From Mycobacterium marinum (GTDB taxonomy: Bacteria > Actinomycetota > Actinomycetes > Mycobacteriales > Mycobacteriaceae), in NCBI RefSeq assembly GCF_003391395.1, contig NZ_CP024190.1, positions 1 to 64,000 of the forward strand: a DNA stretch of 64,000 bases, in the 5' to 3' direction. The translations under genes were made by a program, and so were the position numbers. The notes below the pieces were generated by a model. It was not told the origin of the DNA. It saw nothing but the letters and a program-made list of their open reading frames with translations, and ran no database searches. Shown piece after piece: positions 16,734 through 24,977 of this stretch (position 1 is the first letter of the stretch; each line of letters starts with the position of its first letter).

Positions 16734-18591
16734 CAATGCCGTCGCGGTTCACCCCGGCACCGGCGGGCGGATTCTGATACACGACCCGGTTGTGCTGGGA
16801 ACCGCCGGCGTCCACGTCGGGCCCCTTGTCCAGTGATCCCGTCCAGCCCAGCGCGCGCAACCGCGGCTCGGCGTCGGTCCAGAACATGCCGGACAGGTCG
16901 GGCATGACGAACTGATTGCCCTTGGACACCTGTAGCTCGATCACCGAATCGATCGGCACCGTGGTGCCCGCCGGCGGATTGGTGGCGATGACGCTGCCGG
17001 CAGGCTTGGGGCTATCCACCGATGCCTGACTGAACTTGGTGAACCCGTAAACGTTGAGGTTCTGTTCGGCTTCCTCAACACTTTGGCCCGCGACGTCGGG
17101 AATCTGCTTGGTCGCGGGGCCAGAGCCGACGATGATCGTGATGACGTTGGTGATCGCCGACGTCTGGTTGGCCGGCGGGTTGGTTCCGATGACCTTGCCC
17201 ATCAGTTCGGGGGTCGAGGGCGACTTGGCCTCTTTGAACCTGCCGAATCCCGCCGCGGTCAGCTTCTTGACGGCCTCGGCGTAGGTCATCGAGGAGACGT
17301 CGGGGAGCTCGCGCTGCTCGGGACCGGTGGAGACGTTGATGGTGATCTGGTCGCCGGCCGACACCGAGGCGTTGGCGGCCGGGTCGGTACCGATGACGTG
17401 GTCGGGTGGGATCGTCGAGTCCGGCTTGAGCAGGGTGCGGGTCTTGAAGCCACGGTTTTGCAGCGCAGCGATGGCATCCGCCGATGCTTGGCCCCGCACA
17501 TTGGGAACTTGCACGTTGCGGGTGTTGCCGCCGAACGTGTTGATGGCGATGGTGACGACGATCGTCAGTACGGCCAGCACGGCCACCACGGCCACCCAGC
17601 GGCCGACCGAGGGCGTGCTGCGGTCCCGGTCGGTGTCGTCGAGTGTCTGGCGAGGCAGCGGGTCGGTGCGCGGGGCGGCCGGGCTGGACGGCGAGGACGC
17701 CGTCAGGGAGCGCCGCTCGGCGCCGGTCAGCACTTTGGGTGCCTCGGGCGCTTCGCCGTTGTGCACCCGCACCAGGTCGGCGCGCATCTCCGCGGCGGTC
17801 TGGTAGCGGTTGTCCGGGTTCTTGGCCAGGGCCTTGAGCACCACCGCGTCCAGCTCGGCGGAGATCCCTTCGTGGCGTTCCGACGGCGGGATGGGGTCTT
17901 CCCGAACATGCTGGTAGGCGACCGCGACCGGGGAATCGCCGGTGAACGGTGGCTCGCCGGTCAGGATCTCGTAGAGCACGCATCCCAACGAGTAGACGTC
18001 GGATCGTGCGTCGACCGAATCGCCGCGGGCCTGCTCGGGCGACAGGTACTGCGCGGTGCCGATGACCGCCGCGGTCTGGGTGACGCTGTTGCCGCTGTCG
18101 GCGATCGCGCGCGCGATGCCGAAGTCCATCACCTTGACCGCATTGGTGGTGCTGATCATGATGTTTGCCGGCTTGACATCGCGGTGAATGATGCCGTTTT
18201 GATGGCTGAAGTTCAGTGCCTGGCACGCGTCCGCGATGATTTCGATGGCGCGCGTGGGGGCCATCGGGCCGTCGGTGTGCACGATGTCACGCAGGGTGAC
18301 CCCGTTGACGTACTCCATGACGATGTAGGGCAACGGTCCGGACGGCGTCTCGGCTTCGCCGGTGTCGTACACCGCGACAATCGCCGGGTGATTGAGCGCG
18401 GCGGCGTTTTGCGCCTCCCGCCGGAAGCGCAGATAGAAGCTGGGATCGCGAGCCAGGTCAGCGCGCAGCACCTTGACCGCGACGTCGCGGTGTAGCCGCA
18501 GGTCGCGGGCGAGGTGTACCTCCGACATGCCTCCGAAACCGAGGATGTCGCCCAGTTCGTAGCGGTCGGACAGGTGCTGAGGGGTGGTCAT
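16711..18591 (-). CDS. pknB: Ser/Thr protein kinase PknB with PASTA repeats
   Basis: Transmembrane sensor kinase that controls peptidoglycan synthesis and division. The kinase domain spans about residues 11-275, with Lys40, the HRDVKPANI loop (Asp138), the DFG Asp156 and activation-loop threonines T171 and T173 in SVTQTAAVIGT. A juxtamembrane linker leads to the helix at 332-353. Four extracellular PASTA domains cover about 358-626 and would bind muropeptides. The 626-aa length equals the M. tuberculosis protein. The start overlaps the pknA stop by 4 nt (ATGA), so the operon is translationally coupled. Confidence 0.98.
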   Translation of the reverse strand: MTTPQHLSDRYELGDILGFGGMSEVHLARDLRLHRDVAVKVLRADLARDPSFYLRFRREAQNAAALNHPAIVAVYDTGEAETPSGPLPYIVMEYVNGVTLRDIVHTDGPMAPTRAIEIIADACQALNFSHQNGIIHRDVKPANIMISTTNAVKVMDFGIARAIADSGNSVTQTAAVIGTAQYLSPEQARGDSVDARSDVYSLGCVLYEILTGEPPFTGDSPVAVAYQHVREDPIPPSERHEGISAELDAVVLKALAKNPDNRYQTAAEMRADLVRVHNGEAPEAPKVLTGAERRSLTASSPSSPAAPRTDPLPRQTLDDTDRDRSTPSVGRWVAVVAVLAVLTIVVTIAINTFGGNTRNVQVPNVRGQASADAIAALQNRGFKTRTLLKPDSTIPPDHVIGTDPAANASVSAGDQITINVSTGPEQRELPDVSSMTYAEAVKKLTAAGFGRFKEAKSPSTPELMGKVIGTNPPANQTSAITNVITIIVGSGPATKQIPDVAGQSVEEAEQNLNVYGFTKFSQASVDSPKPAGSVIATNPPAGTTVPIDSVIELQVSKGNQFVMPDLSGMFWTDAEPRLRALGWTGSLDKGPDVDAGGSQHNRVVYQNPPAGAGVNRDGIVTLKFGQ

Positions 18592-19946
18592 CGCTGCATC
18601 TCAAATCGGGCCAGCGCCGCAAGATGCTGCGGCGTTACCGTGACATTCCAGCTGGTTGCGCTGCCCCGGTTCCCTATCGGGCGATTTCGGCCCGCATCGT
18701 CGACCAGGTCAGGCTGGTTGCTTTGCAGTCCAGGATTCCCTATTGCTTTACCTTCCGTCCAATTAAGGCGCGGCCCCTGACCGGTCGGCGTTTGGTGGGC
18801 CGTTGTGGTCTGGGTGACGGTCGGCGGCGGTGGCTGTTGCTGGCTGTCGGCCCGCGAATTGATGACGATGAGCACCGCGATGATGATCGCCAGTGCGCCC
18901 AACACCCCGGCGGCCCACAGCAACGCGCGCTGGCCCGAGGAGAAGGTACGCCGGGCCGGTGGCGGCCGGTGTCCGCCCGTCGCGGGCCGGGTTCGGCGCG
19001 GCGTGGTCGTCCGGGTGGCGGGGGCGGGCGCGATTCGCGCCGGTGCGCTCGATGGGATGGCTGCCGGGGCAGCCCGGCCGGCGGGTGGTGATTGGCTGGG
19101 TCGGGGCGGGCGCCGGCCGGCGCGCACGGCGGCGACAGCGTCGGCGAAGGGTCCCCCACTGCGGTACCGCAGGCCGGGGTTCTTGACCAGCGTGATCTCG
19201 ATCAGCTCGCGCACATTCGGCGGGAGTTCGGCCGGCAACGGCGGCGGCGGCTCCTTGATGTGCTTCATCGCCACCGTCAGAGCTCCGTCGCCGGTGAACG
19301 GTCGTTTGCCCGAAACCGCTTCGTAGCCAACCACTCCCAACGAGTAGACGTCGCTGGACGGGCTGGCATCCTGGCCGAGCGCCTGCTCGGGCGCGATGTA
19401 CTGGGCGGTGCCCATCACCATGCCGGTCTGGGTCACCGGTGCCGCATCGACGGCCTTGGCGATACCGAAGTCGGTGATCTTGACCTGCCCGGTGGGGGTG
19501 ATCAGGATGTTGCCCGGCTTGACGTCGCGGTGCACCAGGCCGGCCGCGTGGGCCACCTGCAGGGCACGCCCGGTCTGCTCGAGCATGTCCAGCGCGTGCC
19601 GCAGCGATAGCCGCCCGGTGCGTTTGAGCACGGAGTTCAGCGGTTCGCCGTTGACCAGCTCCATCACCAGGTAGGCGGTGCGGCCCTCACCGTTCATCTG
19701 GCTTTCGCCGTAGTCGTGCACGGCGGCGATGCCGGGATGGTTGAGCATCGCGGTGGTGCGTGCCTCGGCGCGGAACCGCTCGATGAACTCGGGGTCCGAC
19801 GAGAATTCCTGTTTGAGGACCTTGACCGCGACGCGCCGGCCCAACCGGCTGTCGACCGCCTCCCAGACCTGGCCCATGCCACCGGTGGCGATGAGCCGCT
19901 GCAGGCGATACCTGCCAGACAGCGTCATACCAACTCTTGGGCTCAT
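18588..19946 (-). CDS. pknA: Ser/Thr protein kinase PknA
   Basis: A 452-aa receptor-type kinase regulating cell shape and division. The kinase domain begins with YRLQRLIATGGMGQVWEA, with Lys42 in VAVKVLK and the HRDVKPGNI catalytic loop. A Pro/Ala-rich linker precedes one transmembrane helix (LLWAAGVLGALAIIIAVLIVIN), and there is a short extracellular tail without PASTA domains. Start ATG 19946 (MSPRVGMTLSGRY) is preceded by a G-rich RBS and matches the family; the frame is open further upstream. It overlaps pbpA and pknB by 4 nt on either side. Confidence 0.97.
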   Translation of the reverse strand: MSPRVGMTLSGRYRLQRLIATGGMGQVWEAVDSRLGRRVAVKVLKQEFSSDPEFIERFRAEARTTAMLNHPGIAAVHDYGESQMNGEGRTAYLVMELVNGEPLNSVLKRTGRLSLRHALDMLEQTGRALQVAHAAGLVHRDVKPGNILITPTGQVKITDFGIAKAVDAAPVTQTGMVMGTAQYIAPEQALGQDASPSSDVYSLGVVGYEAVSGKRPFTGDGALTVAMKHIKEPPPPLPAELPPNVRELIEITLVKNPGLRYRSGGPFADAVAAVRAGRRPPRPSQSPPAGRAAPAAIPSSAPARIAPAPATRTTTPRRTRPATGGHRPPPARRTFSSGQRALLWAAGVLGALAIIIAVLIVINSRADSQQQPPPPTVTQTTTAHQTPTGQGPRLNWTEGKAIGNPGLQSNQPDLVDDAGRNRPIGNRGSATSWNVTVTPQHLAALARFEMQR

Positions 19947-21418
19947 GGTTCCCCCTGAAGCGCGGCCTCGATCACGGCCCGCCCGATCGGGGCCGCGAGC
20001 GCGCCGCCGGTCGCAGAAAGGCGATCGGCCCCATTTTCCACCAGCACCGCGACAGCAACTTTGGGAGCCTGTGCGGGGGCAAACGCGATATACCACGCGT
20101 GAGGTGGGGTATGACGGGGATCGGTGCCGTGCTCTGCGGTACCCGTCTTGGATGCGATCTGCACGCCGGGGATGGCCCCTTTCTGCTGTGCGACTTGCTC
20201 GGCGCCGACCATCAGCTCTGTTAGCTTAGCGGCGACCTGCGGTGACACCGCGCGGCGCTGCTGATGTGGTGTGGTGGTGCTGATATTGGCCAGGTCGGGC
20301 CCTTTGAGGCTGTCGACCAGGTAGGGCCGCATCACGACGCCGCCGTTGGCGATGGTCGCGGCAATCTGCGCGTTTTGCAGCGGTGTGAGCGCGACGTCCT
20401 TTTGTCCGATGCTCGACATGCCCAGTGCGGCGGCGTCCGGGATGGGTCCGACCGTGGATTCGGCCACCTGCAGGGGTATCGCGCTCGGTGGGGTGTCCAG
20501 CCCGAAGGCATGTGCCATGCTGCGCAGAGCCGCCGCGCCGGTCGAGATGCCCAACTGCACAAACGCGGTGTTGCAGGACTTGGCGAACGCCTCGCGAAGC
20601 GACACGGTCTGCCCGCTGCCACACGGGGCACCGCCGTAGTTCTCCAGGGTCGCCGTGCTGTCGGGCAGCGGAATGTTGGCGGCGGCGGTCAGCTGGTCGT
20701 TCTCGGTGGCCCCGGCCTGCAATGCGGCGGCGGTGGTGATCACCTTGAAGGTCGAGCCGGGCGGATACGTTTCCGAAATTGCCCGGTTGGTCAGCGGGGA
20801 GCTGGGATCGTCGCGCAAATCCTTCCAGGCTTCGGCCTGTGCCTCCGGATCGTGCGACGCCAGCAGGTTGGGGTCATACGACGGCGAAGAGACCAGCGCC
20901 AAGATCTTGCCGGTCGACGGTTCCAGCGCGACGACCGCGCCCTTGCAGGGCCCGCCGCAGCCCTGCTGCATGGCGTCCCACCCGGCCTGCTGGATGCGGG
21001 GGTTGATCGTGGTGTCGACGTTGCCGCCACGGGGGTCGCGGCCGGTGAAGAAGTCGGCCAGCCGGCGACCGAACAGGCGCTGGTCGGATCCGTTGAGGAG
21101 CGGATCCTCGGCGCGCTCCAGGCCGGTGCTGGAATAGCGCAGCGAGTAGAAGCCCGTCACCGGCGCGTACACCTCCGGGTTGGGATAAACCCGCAGGAAA
21201 CGGAACCGGCTGTCGGTGGCCACCGAGTAGGCCAGCAGCTGGCCGCCGGCGGTGATCTGGCCGCGCTGGCGGGAGTACTCGTCGAGGAGCACCCGCTGGT
21301 TGCGGGGATCGGCTCGTAACCCGTCGGCGGTGAAGACCTGGGTCATCGTGGCGTTGAGCAGTAGTAGCACGATCAACGCCATCACGGTCACCGAGATTCG
21401 GCGCAGAGAGGCGTTCAT
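19943..21418 (-). CDS. pbpA: Penicillin-binding protein A (class B transpeptidase)
   Basis: A 491-aa class B PBP required for septal and elongation peptidoglycan cross-linking. It has an N-terminal membrane anchor (ISVTVMALIVLLLLNATMTQV), a dimerisation domain and a transpeptidase domain. The SxxK serine is in YPPGSTFKVIT, the SxN motif is in SCNTAF and the KTG motif is in ASKTGTAEHG. It is in an operon with rodA upstream and pknA downstream, with 4-nt overlaps. PknB is known to phosphorylate PbpA in M. tuberculosis. Confidence 0.97.
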   Translation of the reverse strand: MNASLRRISVTVMALIVLLLLNATMTQVFTADGLRADPRNQRVLLDEYSRQRGQITAGGQLLAYSVATDSRFRFLRVYPNPEVYAPVTGFYSLRYSSTGLERAEDPLLNGSDQRLFGRRLADFFTGRDPRGGNVDTTINPRIQQAGWDAMQQGCGGPCKGAVVALEPSTGKILALVSSPSYDPNLLASHDPEAQAEAWKDLRDDPSSPLTNRAISETYPPGSTFKVITTAAALQAGATENDQLTAAANIPLPDSTATLENYGGAPCGSGQTVSLREAFAKSCNTAFVQLGISTGAAALRSMAHAFGLDTPPSAIPLQVAESTVGPIPDAAALGMSSIGQKDVALTPLQNAQIAATIANGGVVMRPYLVDSLKGPDLANISTTTPHQQRRAVSPQVAAKLTELMVGAEQVAQQKGAIPGVQIASKTGTAEHGTDPRHTPPHAWYIAFAPAQAPKVAVAVLVENGADRLSATGGALAAPIGRAVIEAALQGEP

Positions 21419-22824
21419 ACCCGCTCGATCACCTCAGTGCCGGCCGCCGCGATGGACGACGTATTTCGAGGGCGGGTGCGCAACGGTCGTCGGGCACCGT
21501 GGGAGATTCGCGCCAGGATGGCCAGCAGCACGTAGTTGGCTAGCAGCGACGACCCGCCGTAGGACATCCATGGTGTGGTCAACCCGGTCAGCGGGATGAG
21601 CTTGGTGACGCCGCCGACGACGATGAACAGCTGGATGGCCAGCGTTGATGCCAGACCGGCGGCCAAGAGCTTGCCGAAGCTGTCGCGGGTGGCGATCGCC
21701 GTACGCAGTCCGCGGATGATGACGATGGTGTAGAGCATCAAGATGGCGGCCAGCCCCACCAGCCCGAGCTCTTCCCCGAACGCGGCGATGATGAAGTCGG
21801 TCGACGCCGCGGGCACGGTGTCGGGCTGTCCGTTGCCCAGACCGGTACCGAAGATGCCGCCGGTTGCGAAGCTGAACAGGGCTTGCACCATTTGGTAGCC
21901 GGTGCCGTCGGGATCGGCGAACGGGTCCAGCCAGTTCTGCACCCGGACGCGGACGTGGTGGAAAACGAAGTAGGCGACCACGCTTCCGGCGGTGAACAGT
22001 GTCAGCCCGATGATGACCCAACTGAAGCGTTGCGTGGCCAGGTAAAGCACCACCAGGAATGACGCGTACAACAGCAGCGAGGTGCCGAGGTCCTTTTCGA
22101 AGACCATCACACCGACCGAGGCCACCCAGGCCGCCAGCAGCGGCGCGAGGTCGCGCGGGCGCGGCAGGGTCATGCCCATCAGGTGCTTGCCGGCGCTGGT
22201 GAACAGTCCGCGCTTGGCCACCAGCACCGCCGAAAAGAAGATCAGCAGCAGAATCTTGGAGAACTCGGCGGGCTGGATGGAGAAGCCGGGCAACCGAATC
22301 CAGATCTTGGAGCCGTTTTCCTCAGACAAGGCCGCGGGCAGTACCGCGGGGATCGCCAGCAACACCAGACCCGCCAGACCACACGTGTAGCCATAGCGCG
22401 CCAGCTGGCGATGGTCCTTGAGAAACGTCACCACCAGCGCAAACGACGCCACCCCGACCAGAGTCCACAGCATCTGCTGGTTTGCGCTGGGATGTGCGCG
22501 GTGGCCGATCTGCTTGTCGACGAGGTCGAGCCGGTGGATCATCACCAGGCCTAGTCCGTTGAGCAGCGCCACCACCGGCAGCAGCAGCGGATCGGTGAAC
22601 GGCGCGAAGCGTCTGATCGCCAGGTGAGCGAAGCCGAACAGGGTGAGGAAGGCCAGCCCGTAGCTGGCTAGGTCCCAATGGATGGCCCGGTCTTGATTGG
22701 CTTCCACGATGAATAGCGCAGCGATGGTGATCACCGCGGCGAAGCACAACAGCAGCAGTTCGGCGTTTCGTCGGGTCGGCAACGGGGGCGTCACCGTTAC
22801 CGGTGGCTGCAGCTGGGTCGTCAT
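21415..22824 (-). CDS. rodA: RodA/FtsW SEDS-family peptidoglycan glycosyltransferase
   Basis: A 469-aa polytopic membrane protein (about ten to twelve helices) of the SEDS family, which polymerises lipid II with its partner PBP, here PbpA. Conserved segments include GSKIWIRLPGFSIQPAEFSKI, GNGQPDTVPAASTDFI with AFGEELGL, and the C-terminal LTTPWMSYGGSSLLANY. It lies between pstP and pbpA with 4-nt overlaps on both sides, as in M. tuberculosis. Confidence 0.97.
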   Translation of the reverse strand: MTTQLQPPVTVTPPLPTRRNAELLLLCFAAVITIAALFIVEANQDRAIHWDLASYGLAFLTLFGFAHLAIRRFAPFTDPLLLPVVALLNGLGLVMIHRLDLVDKQIGHRAHPSANQQMLWTLVGVASFALVVTFLKDHRQLARYGYTCGLAGLVLLAIPAVLPAALSEENGSKIWIRLPGFSIQPAEFSKILLLIFFSAVLVAKRGLFTSAGKHLMGMTLPRPRDLAPLLAAWVASVGVMVFEKDLGTSLLLYASFLVVLYLATQRFSWVIIGLTLFTAGSVVAYFVFHHVRVRVQNWLDPFADPDGTGYQMVQALFSFATGGIFGTGLGNGQPDTVPAASTDFIIAAFGEELGLVGLAAILMLYTIVIIRGLRTAIATRDSFGKLLAAGLASTLAIQLFIVVGGVTKLIPLTGLTTPWMSYGGSSLLANYVLLAILARISHGARRPLRTRPRNTSSIAAAGTEVIERV

Positions 22825-24380
22825 GCCACCGCCCGGCAGTCAATGCCCGGCTGCGGTGGGGGTGGCGGGAGTGCGGTCACGTTCGGCGAACTCGTCGTCG
22901 ACGTCGGAGTGGGTGACGTCGGGGCCGCCGGCGAGGTACCCGTGGGCGGGGTGCTGGTAGCTGCCGTACTTCCGGAAGTCGTGGTCGGCGTGGTGCTGGC
23001 CGAGGGAGTCGGGGTGGTCGTCGACGCTGGTGAGGAGGTGACGCTGGGCTGTCCGGGTGTCTCGCTGGCGGTGCTCGGGGCAGATGATTCCGGCGGCGAG
23101 GTGGCGCGCGGCGCGGGGCAGGGCGGCAGCAGCGAGTTGGCGGCCAACTCGCGCAACTGCCCGATCGCGTTGTCGAGCGAGCCGGCGGGAAGGCCGGCCT
23201 GCACCTGTGCGCGTTCGGGTGGGCGTAGGTCGTCCAACTTCATCAGATTGCAGTCGAGATGCTCGCCGGATTGCTGATAGCTGATTTGGGACAGCTCGTT
23301 GCGTGCGTTCAGACAGCCCATGAGATACGGCTCGTGCAGGGACATGCCCAGAAACGACCCCTGAATGCCCCGCATGATCGATACGGTGCCGTTGAATTCG
23401 GCGACGTAATAGTTGTTGCGGATCACCGCGCGGCTGATGAACAGGCCCGCCACCACCAGCAGCACCACCAGCGTGGCGACCAGCGCCATCCGTCGCCATG
23501 ACCAGCGAGGCCGGTGAACGGTCTCGACTTGCGGCGGAACCCGCTTGACCGCCTCTTTGCGGGCGGTTATCGCCGAAGCCCGTCCTGCGGCGGTGTTGGG
23601 CAGGGTCAGCTGGTCGTCATCACCGGAGACCGCGCCGGCCAGGATCGGCTGGGTTTGTCCGTATTCGTAGTCGACGACGTCGGCCACCACGACCGTGACG
23701 TTGTCGGGACCGCCCCCGCGTAGGGCCAGCTCGATGAGACGGTAGGCGCTTTCGGCGACGTCGGGAATCTGCAGCGCTTCATGGATGGTTTCGTCGCTCA
23801 CCGGGTCCGACAGGCCGTCCGAGCACAGCAGATAGCGGTCGCCGGCGCGAGCTTCTCGCATGGTCAACGTCGGCTCGACCTCATGACCGGTCAGCGCACG
23901 CATGATCAGCGAACGCTGCGGGTGGCTGTGCGCCTCCTCCGCGGTGATCCGCCCCTCGTCCACCAGCGTCTGGACAAACGTGTCGTCCTTGGTGATCTGG
24001 GTCAGCTCACCGTCGCGCAGCAGGTAGCCGCGGGAGTCACCGATGTGCACCAGCCCCAGTCGGTTACCGGCAAACAGGATCGCGGTGAGTGTGGTCCCCA
24101 TGCCTTCGAGCTCGGGTTCCATCTCGACTTGGGCGGCGATAGCCGAGTTGCCGGAGCGCACCGCGGCATCCAGCTTGGCCAGCAGGTCGCCGCCGGGCTC
24201 ATCGTCGTCCAGATGTGCCAGCGCGGCGATGACCAACTGGGATGCCACTTCCCCGGCGGCGTGGCCGCCCATGCCGTCGGCCAGCGCCAACAGGCGTGCC
24301 CCGGCATACACGGAGTCCTCGTTATTGGCGCGTACCAGGCCGCGATCACTGCGGGCGGCGTAGCGCAAGACTAGGGTCAC
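22821..24380 (-). CDS. pstP: PP2C-type Ser/Thr phosphatase PstP
   Basis: A 519-aa transmembrane phosphatase that reverses PknA/PknB phosphorylation. The cytoplasmic PP2C domain (about residues 1-240) has the metal-binding motifs LALADGMGGHAAGE, HIGDSRGYLLRDG, LLCSDGLSD and GGPDNVTVVVADV. A transmembrane helix (MALVATLVVLLVVAGLFISRA, about 302-322) is followed by an extracellular domain and a long Ser/Thr/Pro-rich tail. It is encoded in the kinase operon between fhaB and rodA with 4-nt overlaps. Confidence 0.97.
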   Translation of the reverse strand: MTLVLRYAARSDRGLVRANNEDSVYAGARLLALADGMGGHAAGEVASQLVIAALAHLDDDEPGGDLLAKLDAAVRSGNSAIAAQVEMEPELEGMGTTLTAILFAGNRLGLVHIGDSRGYLLRDGELTQITKDDTFVQTLVDEGRITAEEAHSHPQRSLIMRALTGHEVEPTLTMREARAGDRYLLCSDGLSDPVSDETIHEALQIPDVAESAYRLIELALRGGGPDNVTVVVADVVDYEYGQTQPILAGAVSGDDDQLTLPNTAAGRASAITARKEAVKRVPPQVETVHRPRWSWRRMALVATLVVLLVVAGLFISRAVIRNNYYVAEFNGTVSIMRGIQGSFLGMSLHEPYLMGCLNARNELSQISYQQSGEHLDCNLMKLDDLRPPERAQVQAGLPAGSLDNAIGQLRELAANSLLPPCPAPRATSPPESSAPSTASETPGQPSVTSSPASTTTPTPSASTTPTTTSGSTAATSTPPTGTSPAAPTSPTPTSTTSSPNVTALPPPPPQPGIDCRAVA

Positions 24381-24844
24381 GGGCGCAACTCGATTGCCGT
24401 CTTGCCGATTCGCACCGGCGTTCCCATGGGAACTCGTACCGCAGTCGTCACCTTCGCCCTGTCAAGGTAAGTACCGTTGGTCGATCCTAAGTCCTCGACG
24501 TACCACTCCGATCCTCGTTGGGAAAGCCTGGCGTGGCGCGTCGAGGCGTAGTCGTCAGTCAACACCAGGGTCGAGTCGTCCGCGCGTCCAATCAATACCG
24601 GCTGTCCACTCAAAGTTATGCGGGCGCCGGTCAGCGCCCCCTCGGTCACTACGAGATAGCGTGCCGACTGCCCGCGCCGCCGCGACGGTAAGAGCGTCCC
24701 GCGCAACGCCAGACCGCGGCGCACCATGACGGCACCGGTCGGTGCGTAGATATCGGTCCGCAGGATCCGCAACACCGACCAGATGAAAAGCCACAGCAGC
24801 ATCAAAAAACCGGCACGCGTCAGTTGCAGTACTAACCCCTGCAT
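24377..24844 (-). CDS. fhaB: FHA domain protein FhaB (FipA)
   Basis: A 155-aa protein with an N-terminal transmembrane helix (AGFLMLLWLFIWSVLRIL) and a C-terminal FHA domain that recognises phosphothreonine. Motifs are VLIGRADDSTLVLTDDYASTRHARL and EDLGSTNGTYLDR. In M. tuberculosis it links FtsZ and FtsQ after PknA phosphorylation. Start ATG 24844 (MQGLVLQLTRAG) matches the known 155-aa protein; the frame is open 63 nt upstream. It overlaps pstP by 4 nt. Confidence 0.96.
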   Translation of the reverse strand: MQGLVLQLTRAGFLMLLWLFIWSVLRILRTDIYAPTGAVMVRRGLALRGTLLPSRRRGQSARYLVVTEGALTGARITLSGQPVLIGRADDSTLVLTDDYASTRHARLSQRGSEWYVEDLGSTNGTYLDRAKVTTAVRVPMGTPVRIGKTAIELRP

Positions 24845-24977
24845 CTGGCGTCCTTTCCGTCCTGGCATCCGTCCTGGCACTGCCCACCCCACGCCGGTGC
24901 CGAGCACATCAGCAAGGTCACGATACTTGGACGGCGGTCGGTGCGGAGTAAAGCACGGCAGCTGTGAGCCCAGAGGG

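Noticed and set aside
17083..18495. Long plus-strand frame (470 codons) opposite pknB
   Set aside because: Shadow of the kinase gene; composition is Arg/Gly/Asp-rich without domain features.
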